A stretch of 64,000 nt of DNA, taken from Apostichopus japonicus. Lineage: Eukaryota > Echinodermata > Holothuroidea > Aspidochirotida > Stichopodidae. The notes beneath the pieces were generated by a model. That model saw only the letters and a program-made list of their open reading frames with translations. It had not been told where the DNA came from and searched no databases. The stretch spans positions 1,081,001-1,145,000 of the forward strand of contig NC_092563.1 of assembly GCF_037975245.1 (NCBI RefSeq), given 5' to 3'. Below, piece by piece: positions 24,190 through 36,900 of this stretch; the first letter of the stretch is position 1; each line of letters begins with the position of its first letter. A program made the translations under genes and the position numbers.

Positions 24190-27100
24190 TGAGTCAATAA
24201 TTTCGCACTTTAATATACGACAGCTTATAGCAGGGCAGTCTGGTGGCAAACTCAGCGTGAATCAGGCGAAGTTATCTGGCATGATTGCACAAATAGACGT
24301 CCAGCTGACTTGCCGCTTCAGCAAGTTGGATTTTTTGTCCTAAGCGAGGGAATAAAACTGCTGGTTATTACAAAGACTCGTTTTCAGTCTCTTGCTCATT
24401 AAACATTTGTGGTGTTGAAATTTTCGCGAGGCTCTAAATCTCTTTGCCAACGATTGTATTCAAGAAATTCCCACAGCGCAGAATAATTACAGGGACAGTG
24501 AGAAGCGTGCTGGCTAGGACTGAATGTCTTCTAAAAAGGTACATCTTGAGAGATTATTGCATTGTTTTACGAATTGTTGAGACAACCCAAGGTACTGTAT
24601 TCTTTACTTAATATTTTACTGCCTGAAGTGTGCGTCATTATTGCGATTCATACCGTTCTAATAAGTAACATCGTAACATAACCCATGGCTACTGTAGTAA
24701 GAAAGATCGACGTATAGGCCTACACTGTATGTTCAACGTAAAAGAATTAGGCTAAGGCCTACATACCAAGACGTAGGCCATCTCTTTGTGTAGGCCCAAC
24801 ACATGCAATGCCGGGATCTGGATGTGTCAACAAAGGGAATACGATATTATTATGGTAACTGTTGCGTTGGGGATAATTGTTAATTAAGAGGACACTTGAA
24901 ACAGATGTTTGAGTTGACATAAAAGTACATAATTTCAAAATTTTGCAACTTTGTAATTCAAAGTGGTTCACATGGAAAAACTAACTGTAATATGAAAAAA
25001 AAATGTTCTGGGTGCTCTTGAGGATATAATCAAGTTCATTGATTGGCTTTCTCATTAAATAGCCTTTTGTAAAATCTTTGGCCAAATGTAATAAGGAACT
25101 TTTGCATTAGGCCTAAACCTGTGATGGTGGCATGGCCCATATTAAATGGACTCTTTTAATTCCCAGACAGCAGTTGATATTACATTGTCTGTAACTGCAA
25201 GGTCTGTGTTTAAGACTATAAGACATGCCTGCATCCATGTAGTTGTAATTTCAATACCAACCCTGAGTAAACCTCACCCCAGGGGTAAAAAAGAAAGTTC
25301 TCTGGGTAACTAAGACGCTAGAGCTCTCCCTGGACAACATGTCAACGGCCATAATATTATCTGTGAATAAAAACCTCCTAAGGCAAGTGGCCATCTGTGA
25401 GCTATTTGTGATAGCTATTTTAAGATCTGACAAGAACTTTATATCATCCCACTGAATAAACCACTTAATTTGTAAGAGAAGACCCCTCTATAAGTTTATT
25501 TTTTCCCCCTGTTTCAACATTGAGCTACAGTATGTAAGTTAATATATTACATGTCTATACCATCACTACATGGACTTCTAACTATAAATTATGTGGCCAA
25601 CTTCATGTATTAAAACTATAGAACTATACGGGAACTATACACAACTTAGAATCAAATGTTATGGATGGACTAATAAATTAAAGACTGAACTTGTCAGTCA
25701 TTTTAATTTCGACTTTTCATTGGAATTGTGAATGTTTCTCTTCGTGTGAAGGTCATTGGTTCATATTATTCCTTTGGACATAAAGTAGAAAATCTTTTAA
25801 AGATACAGACCTACTTTGTTAGCATGCCCCCCCCCCCCCCAAAAAAAATGTGGATAAAAACAACAGGGGAACAAGATTATTAGTTTACTAGTCTACTATT
25901 ATACACACTTTCGGTAAAATCAGTTTGTTAGATATAATAGACTTTTTTGAAATGAAAGTTGATTCACCATGGCCAGTTAGTTAAGTAGTCAAAGCAGGAT
26001 GACAGAAACATGATTTAAGTTCAAACTTCATAGTTAATACTCTGGAAAATTGAAATAAAATGAATTTCATTACAATCATATAGTTATATTCACATATATG
26101 TTCACTATGTAATACAAAGCCGAGTCACGATCACAATTCTAAAGCTTATTCCAATTTTAATTCAAGGTAAGTAGCGTGGAAAATGAGGGTAATTGAATAA
26201 ATGATTTGACCTCTTCTCACTTGTCACCTACTTCTTTTAGTCAGTCTTGAAGCTTATAGTAAGTTGTGCTAGTATCGAGATAACACTATTCATAGGTGTG
26301 TCAGTGTGTGAAATGTTGCGTGAAATCAACTTTTTGAGTTTTCCATATTCTTGGAGGTGCTTTTGTGTACGGCAGATGACCGAAGGGGATTGGCTGCATC
26401 AAAAGATCAATGAATAATGGCCGACTGCTTAAAGTAGTTCCATGCATCAAATTTCATAAATAGTAAAATTACTTTTGTTACTAAGAATTTGGGCTCAAAT
26501 TACAATTATAAAATTTTAATGAATACAGCAAACGTGTGTGCGTGACAGAAGTAAGTGGATTTTGCTTTTCTGCTCGCAATTTTTTGCAAAATATTTAGAC
26601 AGACAAAATCCAAATACAGTACACATAAAGGACAATGTCATATTGTTGGTGTATACATTGTAATCCTATTGTCAACAGTAATTAGATTGGATTGTTGAAA
26701 TTACTGGAAAAGTTGCAAAACTATATAACAATTCATGACTCTTTCATCACAAAGGTCTTTTTTAATATGATAGTACTTACTGGTATATTGTTCCATATGA
26801 ACACATACTAAGAAGTATTTCATACCGTATTCCTGCTCGCTTCAAATAGTGCATTCGTCTGGCAGTTAGCCAAATCTAGAACAATCAGTTTACAGAAAAG
26901 TAATAACTTTTGTCCTTACACATATTTTCAAATTTCAATTTCAAATTTATTTCTCATATGTTTGCACGAGATTAAATACAAAACTAACATAACAGTAAGA
27001 AGGTTAACATATGAAGGACACTGTAAAACATATGTAAAACAGTACCTTGGGTGTTATCTCAGCTAGTGTACATATGCAAGTTGTATTTTTAAAGTAATGT

Positions 27101-30100
27101 CATTATTCTGGTACTTGGAAGTTATTTACACAAACAGGTACGTTAGCTGTTGACATTTAATTTGATAATTATTATTATTAGTCAGCTAGGCTTTCTTGCG
27201 TCTTATACGTCAGCCAGTTGAATTTGGTCAGCCATTCTCCCAACCTACTTTGCATAATTACTCCAGACTCAATTGAATTTGATAACCTTAAGACACCCAC
27301 CCTAACCCCAATAATTCCAGGGAAAAACATTCTTGTCATCATTGCAAGAAGAACATCTTCTCAGCATCCTGGTTGAATTTTGCTACAACTCCTCTGTACC
27401 GTATTGAAGATATAACAACATCTGAGCTTTGACTGTTAAGTACCATAAGTGAACTTGAAGCAAACAGGTGTGATGTCATAGATGCACAAATCTGTTTTAT
27501 GTTTTAAAATCTTCATGCATTAATTTTAACAACATATGGAATGCACTACAGCCATAGGGCATTTTAATAACTTCACATCCCCTAAATCCAAGTTGGAACC
27601 AGATCCAATTCAAGGTAATAAAAACAAAAACGGTAAAAATATAATAAAAAACAAAACATATTGCTGTAAGTGTGCTACGGAATGGTGCAAACTGTGACAA
27701 ACCAACTGCAAATAATGTCTTGGAAAATGTTACGGAACCATAAGCAAATTTCACCAAGATTAATAAGTATATGTTCTTCAATTCATGACTCAAAAATATC
27801 TTGTGATGATACTTTTTAAGGAATTCAATTTGTCGGTAATCATTTTGTTATGCCTAAACTTTCCAAACGTATACATCACATTTTATAGGAAGAAAAAATT
27901 GAAAAACAGCCCCCTTGTAAAAGACAAATGATTTACTTTGACAATGTTCAAAATGCCACTGGAACAAACGAGCTCATAACCTAGTGTTCTTATGGGACTT
28001 CACTGTGGAATTATATCGTAATTATGTGTATCATCTAAATCAATTCCAGGAATCCGCTTTTTGCAGTCAGGTGTACATCTGTTTTAATGCAACAAACTGT
28101 TTTATGACGCTAACAACACACACAAAAGAAAAAGAAGTCAGAGAAAATTTAAAAAAAAAATTATATAAATAAAGAAATGAAAATGCACAGATGAAAAACT
28201 ACACATCCAGATTTGTTGTAAATTTGTCTTCGACTTTAAGACCTGTTTAAATAAAAGAACACTTCACTAATGCATCTTTAAAGCTGTTAAGTGTGAGTTT
28301 GAGAGCTCTGTAGACCCATAAATTGCTGGTAGTTCTGAACTTGACCTTGTCTGAATTTGTTACCAGTAGCTTGCAAATCAGGTCAATTTAGGGGCAGTAA
28401 TTTGCAAGCATTGTATACCATCTGTGAATGTATTTGGCTCTTATCACAATTGGCAGTACATTTATGTTCAATGTGTAATTCCTGTGAAAGCTTAGTTATA
28501 AAAGAAACAAATGTTCTCAAAGTGAGTTTAGTTTGTAACAGGGGAGGGGAAAAGGGCGAGCCTGGTGTATAGTTGAATTGATAGGTGATATATGATGCAG
28601 GGTTGGCAGTTCAATTTGAAGAAGATTCCATTGTAAAGTTGTTGAGTGTACATTCTTAAGCATTGCTAACATAAAGCACACTTCGTAGCAAGGTAGGCAT
28701 ATACCTACCACAACTGATGTTACAAATCAAATATAAGCCTAACCTTAGGAATAGTCTTTAATCTAGGGTATTATTAGATTCCAGATAAAGTAGCACACAT
28801 ACATTTATACCAGCTTCTATACTGCTATAAAGTCAACTTTATATATGAAACACTGAAGAACTCACACTGAATTAAGAACCAAGAAATGAAGCAGTTTTTT
28901 TTAAGGAGAAAGAAGTTTCTGGATGATGAGTTAATACCTAATATTGCAGTAAAACTGTGCATTACAGCAAACTACTACATATGATAATGTACTGTGTGTA
29001 TTTACAATGGCCATGGCTGAACATGATTAGAATTGTTAGTAATGTCACAGTACATTGAATTTCACACTGTACAGTCCTAATACTTAGCCATGCAAAGCTG
29101 CAGATAAAATGCAATAAACTGAACAGTTTAACTGTTAATTACCACCAAGCTGTTAATAACTGGAGGATGTACAAGTATGTATTCAGCTAAGTAGGTTCAG
29201 GAGATCTGCCCTCGTGACATTTCATGAAATACGGTAACTATATTAATATGTAAGCCTAGACTTAGTACACACTATGCAATAATGCATGTGACGCTATTCC
29301 TATAGTGCCAGATTTACATGGGCGTCAAAGGGGCAATTGCCCCACGCCCCCCTGTCAGAGGGGCCCACACTATACAGAAACAAAACTATAATAATAAAAA
29401 AAATTAGTGTCTTCTATTAAAATAATTTTTTTATTACAAATTTGTAATTTGTCTTACGGTACCTAAAAATCTATTTGGAGATTTGCTGGTATGTATTTAC
29501 ATGTATACATGTATTTATTTCAGATATGTAACTCATTTAGCATTTCTATGTATGTATTTCTGGTCGGTTCCAGACTTTACATGCAATAAAGTAAATTTGA
29601 TGTTTAAATTTGGCCATTTGCATTTGTATTTCAATTTCTGTGTATGAGGGGCCCTCCAAACCTGAAGTGTCTTGGGCCGCACAAGGTCTAAATCTGGCAC
29701 TGGCTCTTCCCATTAGATATGAGTTAATTACAAGTATTCATTAATCAATCTTGAATACAAACATGTTCTTTGAAAATTCAGTGAGTACTTTTTCTTCAAA
29801 CTGCTGCAATGGTACAGTGTGCATGTCACTTAATAACTTAAGAGTCAAAAGCTTGTGACCTTGACCTGAATTCCATAGATGTAAATTAGGCTAGGCTAGC
29901 TTTGTGTACAGTGCAAGTATCTTAGGTCAATGCTTTGGGCCCAGGTGGGAAAAGTGAAAGCAGCAAGCTACATCTTACATGTGACCCTTTGGAATGTTAG
30001 TTTTTTTGTACACAAGAAGTTTTCAAGAAAACCCTATTAGTGCAGTCTGGCAGAACCTTTTAGCAAGGACAAACATGACGGGAGGATTGTGTGGCCTACA

Positions 30101-30835
30101 ATGTAGGGCCTATACTTGTTGAAGGATATTCCAACATAACAGATTGATAGTGCACACATGTAGAAGTTCCTCATGAGATGTAAGTTTCCCATTTCACAGG
30201 AGTGGATGTATCCTGAATCCTGTATCCAGTGGCCAGAGCCTGCCATATCGGTACACAATTTCTGTGTGACCCACAAGGTTAAAGACCCACCCCTGGGTTA
30301 GAGGGCGCTATGTTTCTTTGAAAAGGAATAGTTGAGACTTCACCTTGATATGTGAAGCACATACAGTAAATACTGTACATGTGTGAACTGGATTATAATA
30401 AGATTAATTTTAGAGTTGCATAAACATACTCAGTTAAGTACTACAGCTTTAGTAGCTTTGGTTTTGATGCAGGGGAAGAAGTAACAAGACAATATTTAAT
30501 ATTTAACCTATAATAGAACCTAACTTTACGTCAAAAACATGAGAAATTGTTAGAAACACAGTTCTGGTGTAAATAGAGTGACCTTTAGAATTTTGGTGTG
30601 TCAACGACTCAACGTCATGTAAAGAATTACACATGTGCACACCAGGCATCATTTAAAAATTGAGGATACAATATTTTCAGAAGATGATAAAATGACCATG
30701 CACAACATACAGCACTGGTTACTAGTATGAATAATTGGCACCAGTCGTTCAAAATTTCAAACACAAATATTCCTTGTATTTATTTATTTATTTTTTAATT
30801 TGATTTTATTTATGTTTTCTTGAAGGTCTGTACTC
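24190..30835. other. Upstream region or first intron of the zinc-finger gene, no coding exon seen
   Basis: AT-rich sequence without recognisable exons on either strand. It contains a C15/A8 run at about 25828 and one MITE (29304-29701), but no conserved protein fragment that I can identify. Confidence 0.4.
29304..29701. mobile_element. 398-bp MITE with AGTGCCAGATTTA ends
   Basis: The left end AGTGCCAGATTTA (29304-29316) and the right end TAAATCTGGCACT (29689-29701) are a perfect 13-bp inverted pair. The interior next to each end is enriched in GGGGCC/GGGCCC-type sequence. It has no ORF, and no clear target-site duplication was found. Confidence 0.55.
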
Positions 30836-30952
30836 AAGAAGAAGAAAAGTTTGATGTCTTGAATCAGTCGGAGGTAAAGCAGCTGGACACACCTGAGACG
30901 AATGAAACCATGTCCAGACGCAAACAATCCCGACCAATCAGAGCTCTGAAAA
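30836..30952 (+). other. ZNF423: First coding exon of the zinc-finger gene (NuRD-motif exon)
   Basis: The acceptor is TTGAAG/GTCTG and the donor AAAA/GTAAGT. The ATG at 30910 has a good context (GAAACCATGT) and is followed directly by the MSRRKQ motif, which in FOG1, SALL and ZNF521 sits at the extreme N-terminus; this decided the start. The same frame is open for the 25 codons before the ATG, so an upstream exon could in principle extend the protein. Confidence 0.85.
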
Positions 30953-33900
30953 GTAAGTAGAAATTATAATAAAAGCTCATTCAAGGACAAAACCATTTCC
31001 AATGAAACAGCCAAAAGGAATTTGAGTTTTAAGAATTATACTGATAGTAATACAATTTGCAAAAAGGGCAGCTAATTGTAATTATAATTTTATGTAACTT
31101 GTTATCATTCTTGAAATGTGTTTTAAATTTTTTGTAGAATGGGATGTAATTTTTGTTAAAATGAATGAATCTTCCAGTTTGGGGCTTGTGAAGTTTATAG
31201 GAAACAATGACAATAGAAGCTTGATCTAAGAGGTGATCTTGAAGTACTGGTAAATTGCCTAGTATACAGAAGAGCTCAAAGATCTATCCTAGCATTCTCT
31301 TTGTTTACAGTGGTATAATTTAGGAGGGCTGGAAGGTCAGGAGACATGTTCTGCCATGAATGTTGCTTTCTAGTTTAGTTTCATACGTGTGCTATTAAAG
31401 GGGCAAGGTATGTAGGTAGGTATCTAGGCTCCACAAAATCTAGTATATATATTCTGTATAGCAGAACTGTAGCCTAGGTGTATCATAGAAGCTAAATAGC
31501 ATAGTTTTTTATGATAATATGTCAGGGGTGTAGCAACATGTCAAAAAGATGGGGGGAAGGGGGGGGGGTATCCACAACCTCTGAGGGGCACTTTCAAACT
31601 TGTGAAATTCCCCATCCAATCGTTAATTGGGATGGTTTAAGTAATATAACTGACTATATCGGAAAAGTTTTGGATATATATATATATATTTATATGCGCC
31701 ATATAAGAAAACATTTCAAACGAAAGCTCAGACATAAAATAAGGAAACTCAGGGAATACAAAATTCTAAAGGGGGCACATTATCAAAAGGGGCACTTTAA
31801 ACATTTTTCACGAAAGAGGGGGTATGGGAACATATCCCAGTGCCCCCCCCATCCCCGATTCCTGCACCCCTGTTATATGTAATAAGTACTTTGAGCTATT
31901 CTTTTCACTTTAATTCTAAAGAAAAATATAAAAGACCTGAATCTCTTATTATACTTTGTGTGAGGTTTTACTTTGATATCTGGAAGTTAATTGAAAATTG
32001 TCTGAACAATCAGACGCTTCGAAGATATGCGGGTGTGTTCTACTGAATAAATATAATTTAAAAAATTATTTTTCTGCTCTTGTTGCTTATTCATTTCTCC
32101 ACTGTGTCATTTTTTCTTTCCTTCCAAACGAATTTGAGTGGATTTGATTTGTCCATGCAGGAGCCTCCATGGATCTGAATTTTAATGATTTGTATAATGA
32201 TGTAAGTTCTGGGTCTTTAAAACTTGTACAGTTGCTTCACAGTGATAACTTGAATACTCAAAAATTAATATTAGAAATAAGTTCTTACTCTCTTGTGTTA
32301 ACTTATTAGCCCAAAATATGTTTTTACCCGACTCTGATTGGTGTGTGCAAGACTGGTTGCTTCGATATCTACCCGTCACATTTTACTTAATATTTAACCA
32401 TGACAACAACAAATAACAGAATACATGTTCTTTTTTTTCCTTTGAGGGACGTCCTGGTGACTAATAATGTGGCATTTACATGGAACAAAACAGAAAACAT
32501 ATTCCACACTGTTAGTTGAAAACCCCTTCTCAATATCTGGTCCCTAACTCAAGATATGGTTGAATGAATCAAACTTATCTTGACTGACTATCCCCTGATT
32601 CCTCCCTGGAATAGATCATTGAAGGGGGTCTGTGATGTCATAGTGGCAAATGCTCTTCAATAGCTTTACTGTTCTTTTATAATTTTCCTGTTGATGTACC
32701 CTTGAAACGTGGGGGGGGGGGTATCTGAAATGTTTGCTTAATACCAAGGTTTTCTATAGTTAGAAATTCAACAATGTAACTTGGGGTTATTTTTAAAAAG
32801 CAAACAAAATGATTTTCCTCTGAATAAGTGAGTCTCAATTTTTTATAAACAAAACATTTTTTGCTGAATTTTTCATGACGATATCATTCACTCTGTTGTT
32901 GCCAGATACATTAATAAACACCAAATTTGAAGGAGAAAAAAAATGATAACTTTGCCAAAACAAACTGCTATGAGGATGTGGTTTGATCAGATCATGCAGA
33001 AGTAATTCCAGCATTTTTATTTAAGCAATTGACTTTAGCTACCAGAAATATGCCTTAAAAGTCCTCCTGAAGAATAGTCTTTAAGAAATTATAGGGTAAA
33101 AATTCAAGAAAATTGTTCCTAAAGGGCCCTACTAGAACAGTTTTTGAAAACATGTCATCTTTCTCAGACTGTAAGAGAATTACGAGCACAAGTTTGTGTG
33201 TTGAAGATGACTATAACAGCGACACTTCGATTATTTTGCATGTTTTAATGTAGTAGAACGTTCCTGCTTGGTATGAACGAACCGTCTCAACATGTCGCTG
33301 TACTTCTCGGTGCTGCCACGTGGGAGTTTAATGAGTCCATATTGGTTATTCGGCCGAACTGTATAATTGATGCAAACTGACTGAATGGCCCTTTAATGTC
33401 AAAGTTTTGAAACAGTTTGCAGGAAATTGTTAAACATGACGGAAAGGTGAAGGATAGGGGCCTACTTAACCATCAGAGATGTAACATTTTGTTGATTCAT
33501 GAAACACGGAAGGTTACGTTAATGATTAGATCCCAGACTTGGTACAGAAGCAAGAACAGTGGAGTGGTGATTTTGGTATAAATTATCATTTGACAACATT
33601 CAAAACTCTACAGTTCGAGGAGTAAGGAAATAGAACTTTAAAAGACAATATTTAGTAAAATAGAAAGAAACCGAAAAACTGAAGTTTTTTTTGTCATTTG
33701 GATTGGCTGTCTCATGCGCTCTTATAAATATCAATTGTTGTCTGGTTGATGTAATTTTAATCTTAAATCTCTCCTGCATAAATGGATTTTTAAATGATGC
33801 AATGATACTTCTAGAGCTGAATTTGCCTCAACGACGACGAGGTTAGGCTGCCTGGTCAAAATAAATACAGCAAACTAGGTCTCTTCTTCTTTATGATGTC

Positions 33901-36900
33901 ACAGAAGGAAAACAAGAAGCATTCTCAAATGTGAACAAGGCATGTATACCGTTCGTTTGAAGGGTATGGTTTGGTTTTTGCAGCAGTGGCTATCAAACCT
34001 TCGGTTGAAGTCCTGTAGGTATTATGTTTTTGGATGAGAGATATTCACCTAGTTCTCATCTGGTATTGCTGGTAGCTGCTGAGAGCAGAGTGTGTCAGTT
34101 CAATTCTATTTTAAGTGTACCCTCTGGGGGAGCATCCAGCTATGGAATGAAGGTAAAAATTAAATATATATATATATATATATATTGTGAAGCTTTTAAA
34201 GCAAACTTGACTTCATATCCTAACTTAGTCCAGATCTCAATGTTAGCACAAGTTTTGTAGCTCTGTCGAGCGTAGAAAATAATAAAAATGGTTGATATGT
34301 AAGCTGTCTACATGAAGTAGCAGCAGTTACTAAGTATGTTGTGCTGCTGTATCTTAGAAGTTATTGAGTGTACATCGAACATATAGGAACAATGATATAT
34401 CATCTTTGAAAATTGTTTCTCCAAAACAACAGTAGCTGTGATAGTTTGAAAGATATTGAAAAAAACATCCTAAAAGTTCTTGGCGATTTGGGAAGAATTG
34501 TTTTAAACAGTACAGATTGGATACAAATAATCACTTGTCAACATTTACTTGATTTCAAGAAATAGAAATATGGTGAGATGAAAGAAGAGGGTGCATGACA
34601 AGGAGGTGGAAGGGGTGAGTGGTGAGGGAAGGGCATGTTGTCAGAAAATATTGACAGGCAAGGTTTGGTGATGTTAGTAGGAGACTGCAGTGTTCTTATA
34701 ATATCTACTAGGCTTTTACAGTGAAGGAAACCATGATACCTTATGTCCTGTACAGAGTGAAATATTCTTAATTTGGCAGACTTGCTGTTTATCATGACCG
34801 TGGCTCAGTCATGATGTAAGGTAAAGATTGGAATTAGGTTTGCAGAACTCCATTATGTGGGCAGTCAGCAACAGTATTAAACAAAATTATATTGACGTTG
34901 CAAGTTTTCTACATTCTCATATCCCCTCGAAATAATTCACTTGCTGTGTTACAGCTTTGTAAATCCAATTCCACATCATTAATTTCATAATGGCTGAATA
35001 AAACTTCACCATTTTGTATAGTAGAAATAAAAATTGAATTAAAGTTGGTTGCAATCTTTGTTTCCGATAATTTACTTTTAAGTTTAAACAAAAAGTCTTC
35101 ATTTAATGTTTGTGGGTTTTAATACCAATTTGAATCTGAACCTATGGTACCCTTTGTAATGATCTCTATCTTCAAGCTGATTTAATATTAAATATCCTAA
35201 CCAGACCATCTTCCTGAGGAAATTAAAAGTTTCCTGTGATTAGAATCTTGCGTGTCCTACAATTAAATTGGCAGAACGAATCCGATGTTTCGGTGAGACG
35301 TCTATAGAATCCAGTGTTTCAAATCAATTGTATTATAAATCAGACTTCTGAGTTGATTGTGATAGTAAGGTTGTGCCACTATTAGCAGTGAACTACCACA
35401 GTTCACTGCAATGAGATGTAGTAAATATGAAGTGCATTTTATCTTGACCAGTTAAAATTAATTGGGTGTAGTCTAATAAATACTTTCCACTTTATATAGC
35501 ATCTGGTTAAGGTCACAATTTACATTTCCATCAAGACAATCATGACTAAATGCAACATTAATGATGTTGTTTGACAACCTTTCTTATTTGCAGTTGTTTT
35601 CGTGCTTCAGATAATGTTGTACAGAAGCTTTAAAGGACCATCATCTTGGCTTATAACTTATCCACATACTGCATAGTTAGTAGGTCTTACATGCAGTGGG
35701 ACCCAGGAGGGTCAACTCTAGGCATTCTAGGTGTTGGACCCAGGAGGGTCAATGCTAGGCATTCTAGGTGGTTTGCATGTGTTTGGTACAATGTCATTGG
35801 ATAGCTTATTGTACATTTGGAACTGTTTCATCAGACTAATATGTTACATAGTAATTGTTAATGTCAAAACTTCTTGACTGAGTCTCTAAATGTCAAACGT
35901 GATTTGACTCAAGCACATTTGTGACAATTTCCCAATTACTAGTCAGTCAATCAGTCAGTGCCTCAAGTCAGGAACATTGCAGGGACAGTGGAGCTGGAAA
36001 TGATGGTGGGAGGGGAGGGAGGGTTATAGCCCCCTCCTTTTTAGAAGTAGAAAAAAATAACGTTAAAAACCAAATAGAGAAAGCAAAATAAAGAAGGTAA
36101 TCTTCATAAACTAATTCTAACCAATTGTAATCACTTTAACTTTTGTTTGGTGCCTGAGTGCCACTTTTAAAAATGTTTCCACTTTTGTTAGCTTTCAACT
36201 TCACAAATGACCAAGTTTGAGCAATTTTGTGCTCAGCCCCATCCTATCCACTTCAAATGGGATCCATCACCCCTGAATAACTAATCATGACCTCGTCTTG
36301 AAATGAAAATGAACTTATTGGTAACTTGTTGAAATCCACCCCTTCAAAACAATCAGAGACCCTAACAATCAGAGGCACCTTTAAGGTTGTTACAGAAAGT
36401 GCTCAGTACTATGATCTATGACCCCAATGGCATAAATCTTGCAAACTAATAGGGGCTGTGAGTTTTTTTTTTTGGTAAAAACCCACATTTGACAATAAAT
36501 TGTCAAACTGGCATAATTTGCTTGCAGAAGGTCGCAGTGCACCAGTAGTTGCTGACATAAATAATGTTATACTGTTAAAAGACACTGTATGCTACACATT
36601 GAGTCATACAGAAGACCCAAATGTGTGTGATGATGAACTGGTTAATGTTACTGTTCGATGTAAAGTATGTTCCTCATGTTCTTTATTTCAGCCTACAAGG
36701 CAACATGGAATGAAAAAAAAAAGCTTCAAAACATTGTCGGCTGTCTTCGATCAACCAAAATGTTGCTTCCTTATCCTCTATTAATAACTCCTGTCAAAGT
36801 TTCCCTCTTTGAGGTAATTAATTATGTCATTTTGATCCTCAATGTCTTAGAAAACATTGGAGGACCCAAAGTTTCCCTCTTTGAGGTAATTTATTATGTC

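Noticed and set aside
32161-32200. Possible 40-nt cassette exon after the NuRD exon (CAG acceptor, GTAAGT donor)
   Set aside because: Its length would shift the reading frame into the next exon, which needs to follow directly from 30952. Kept out unless RNA shows it.
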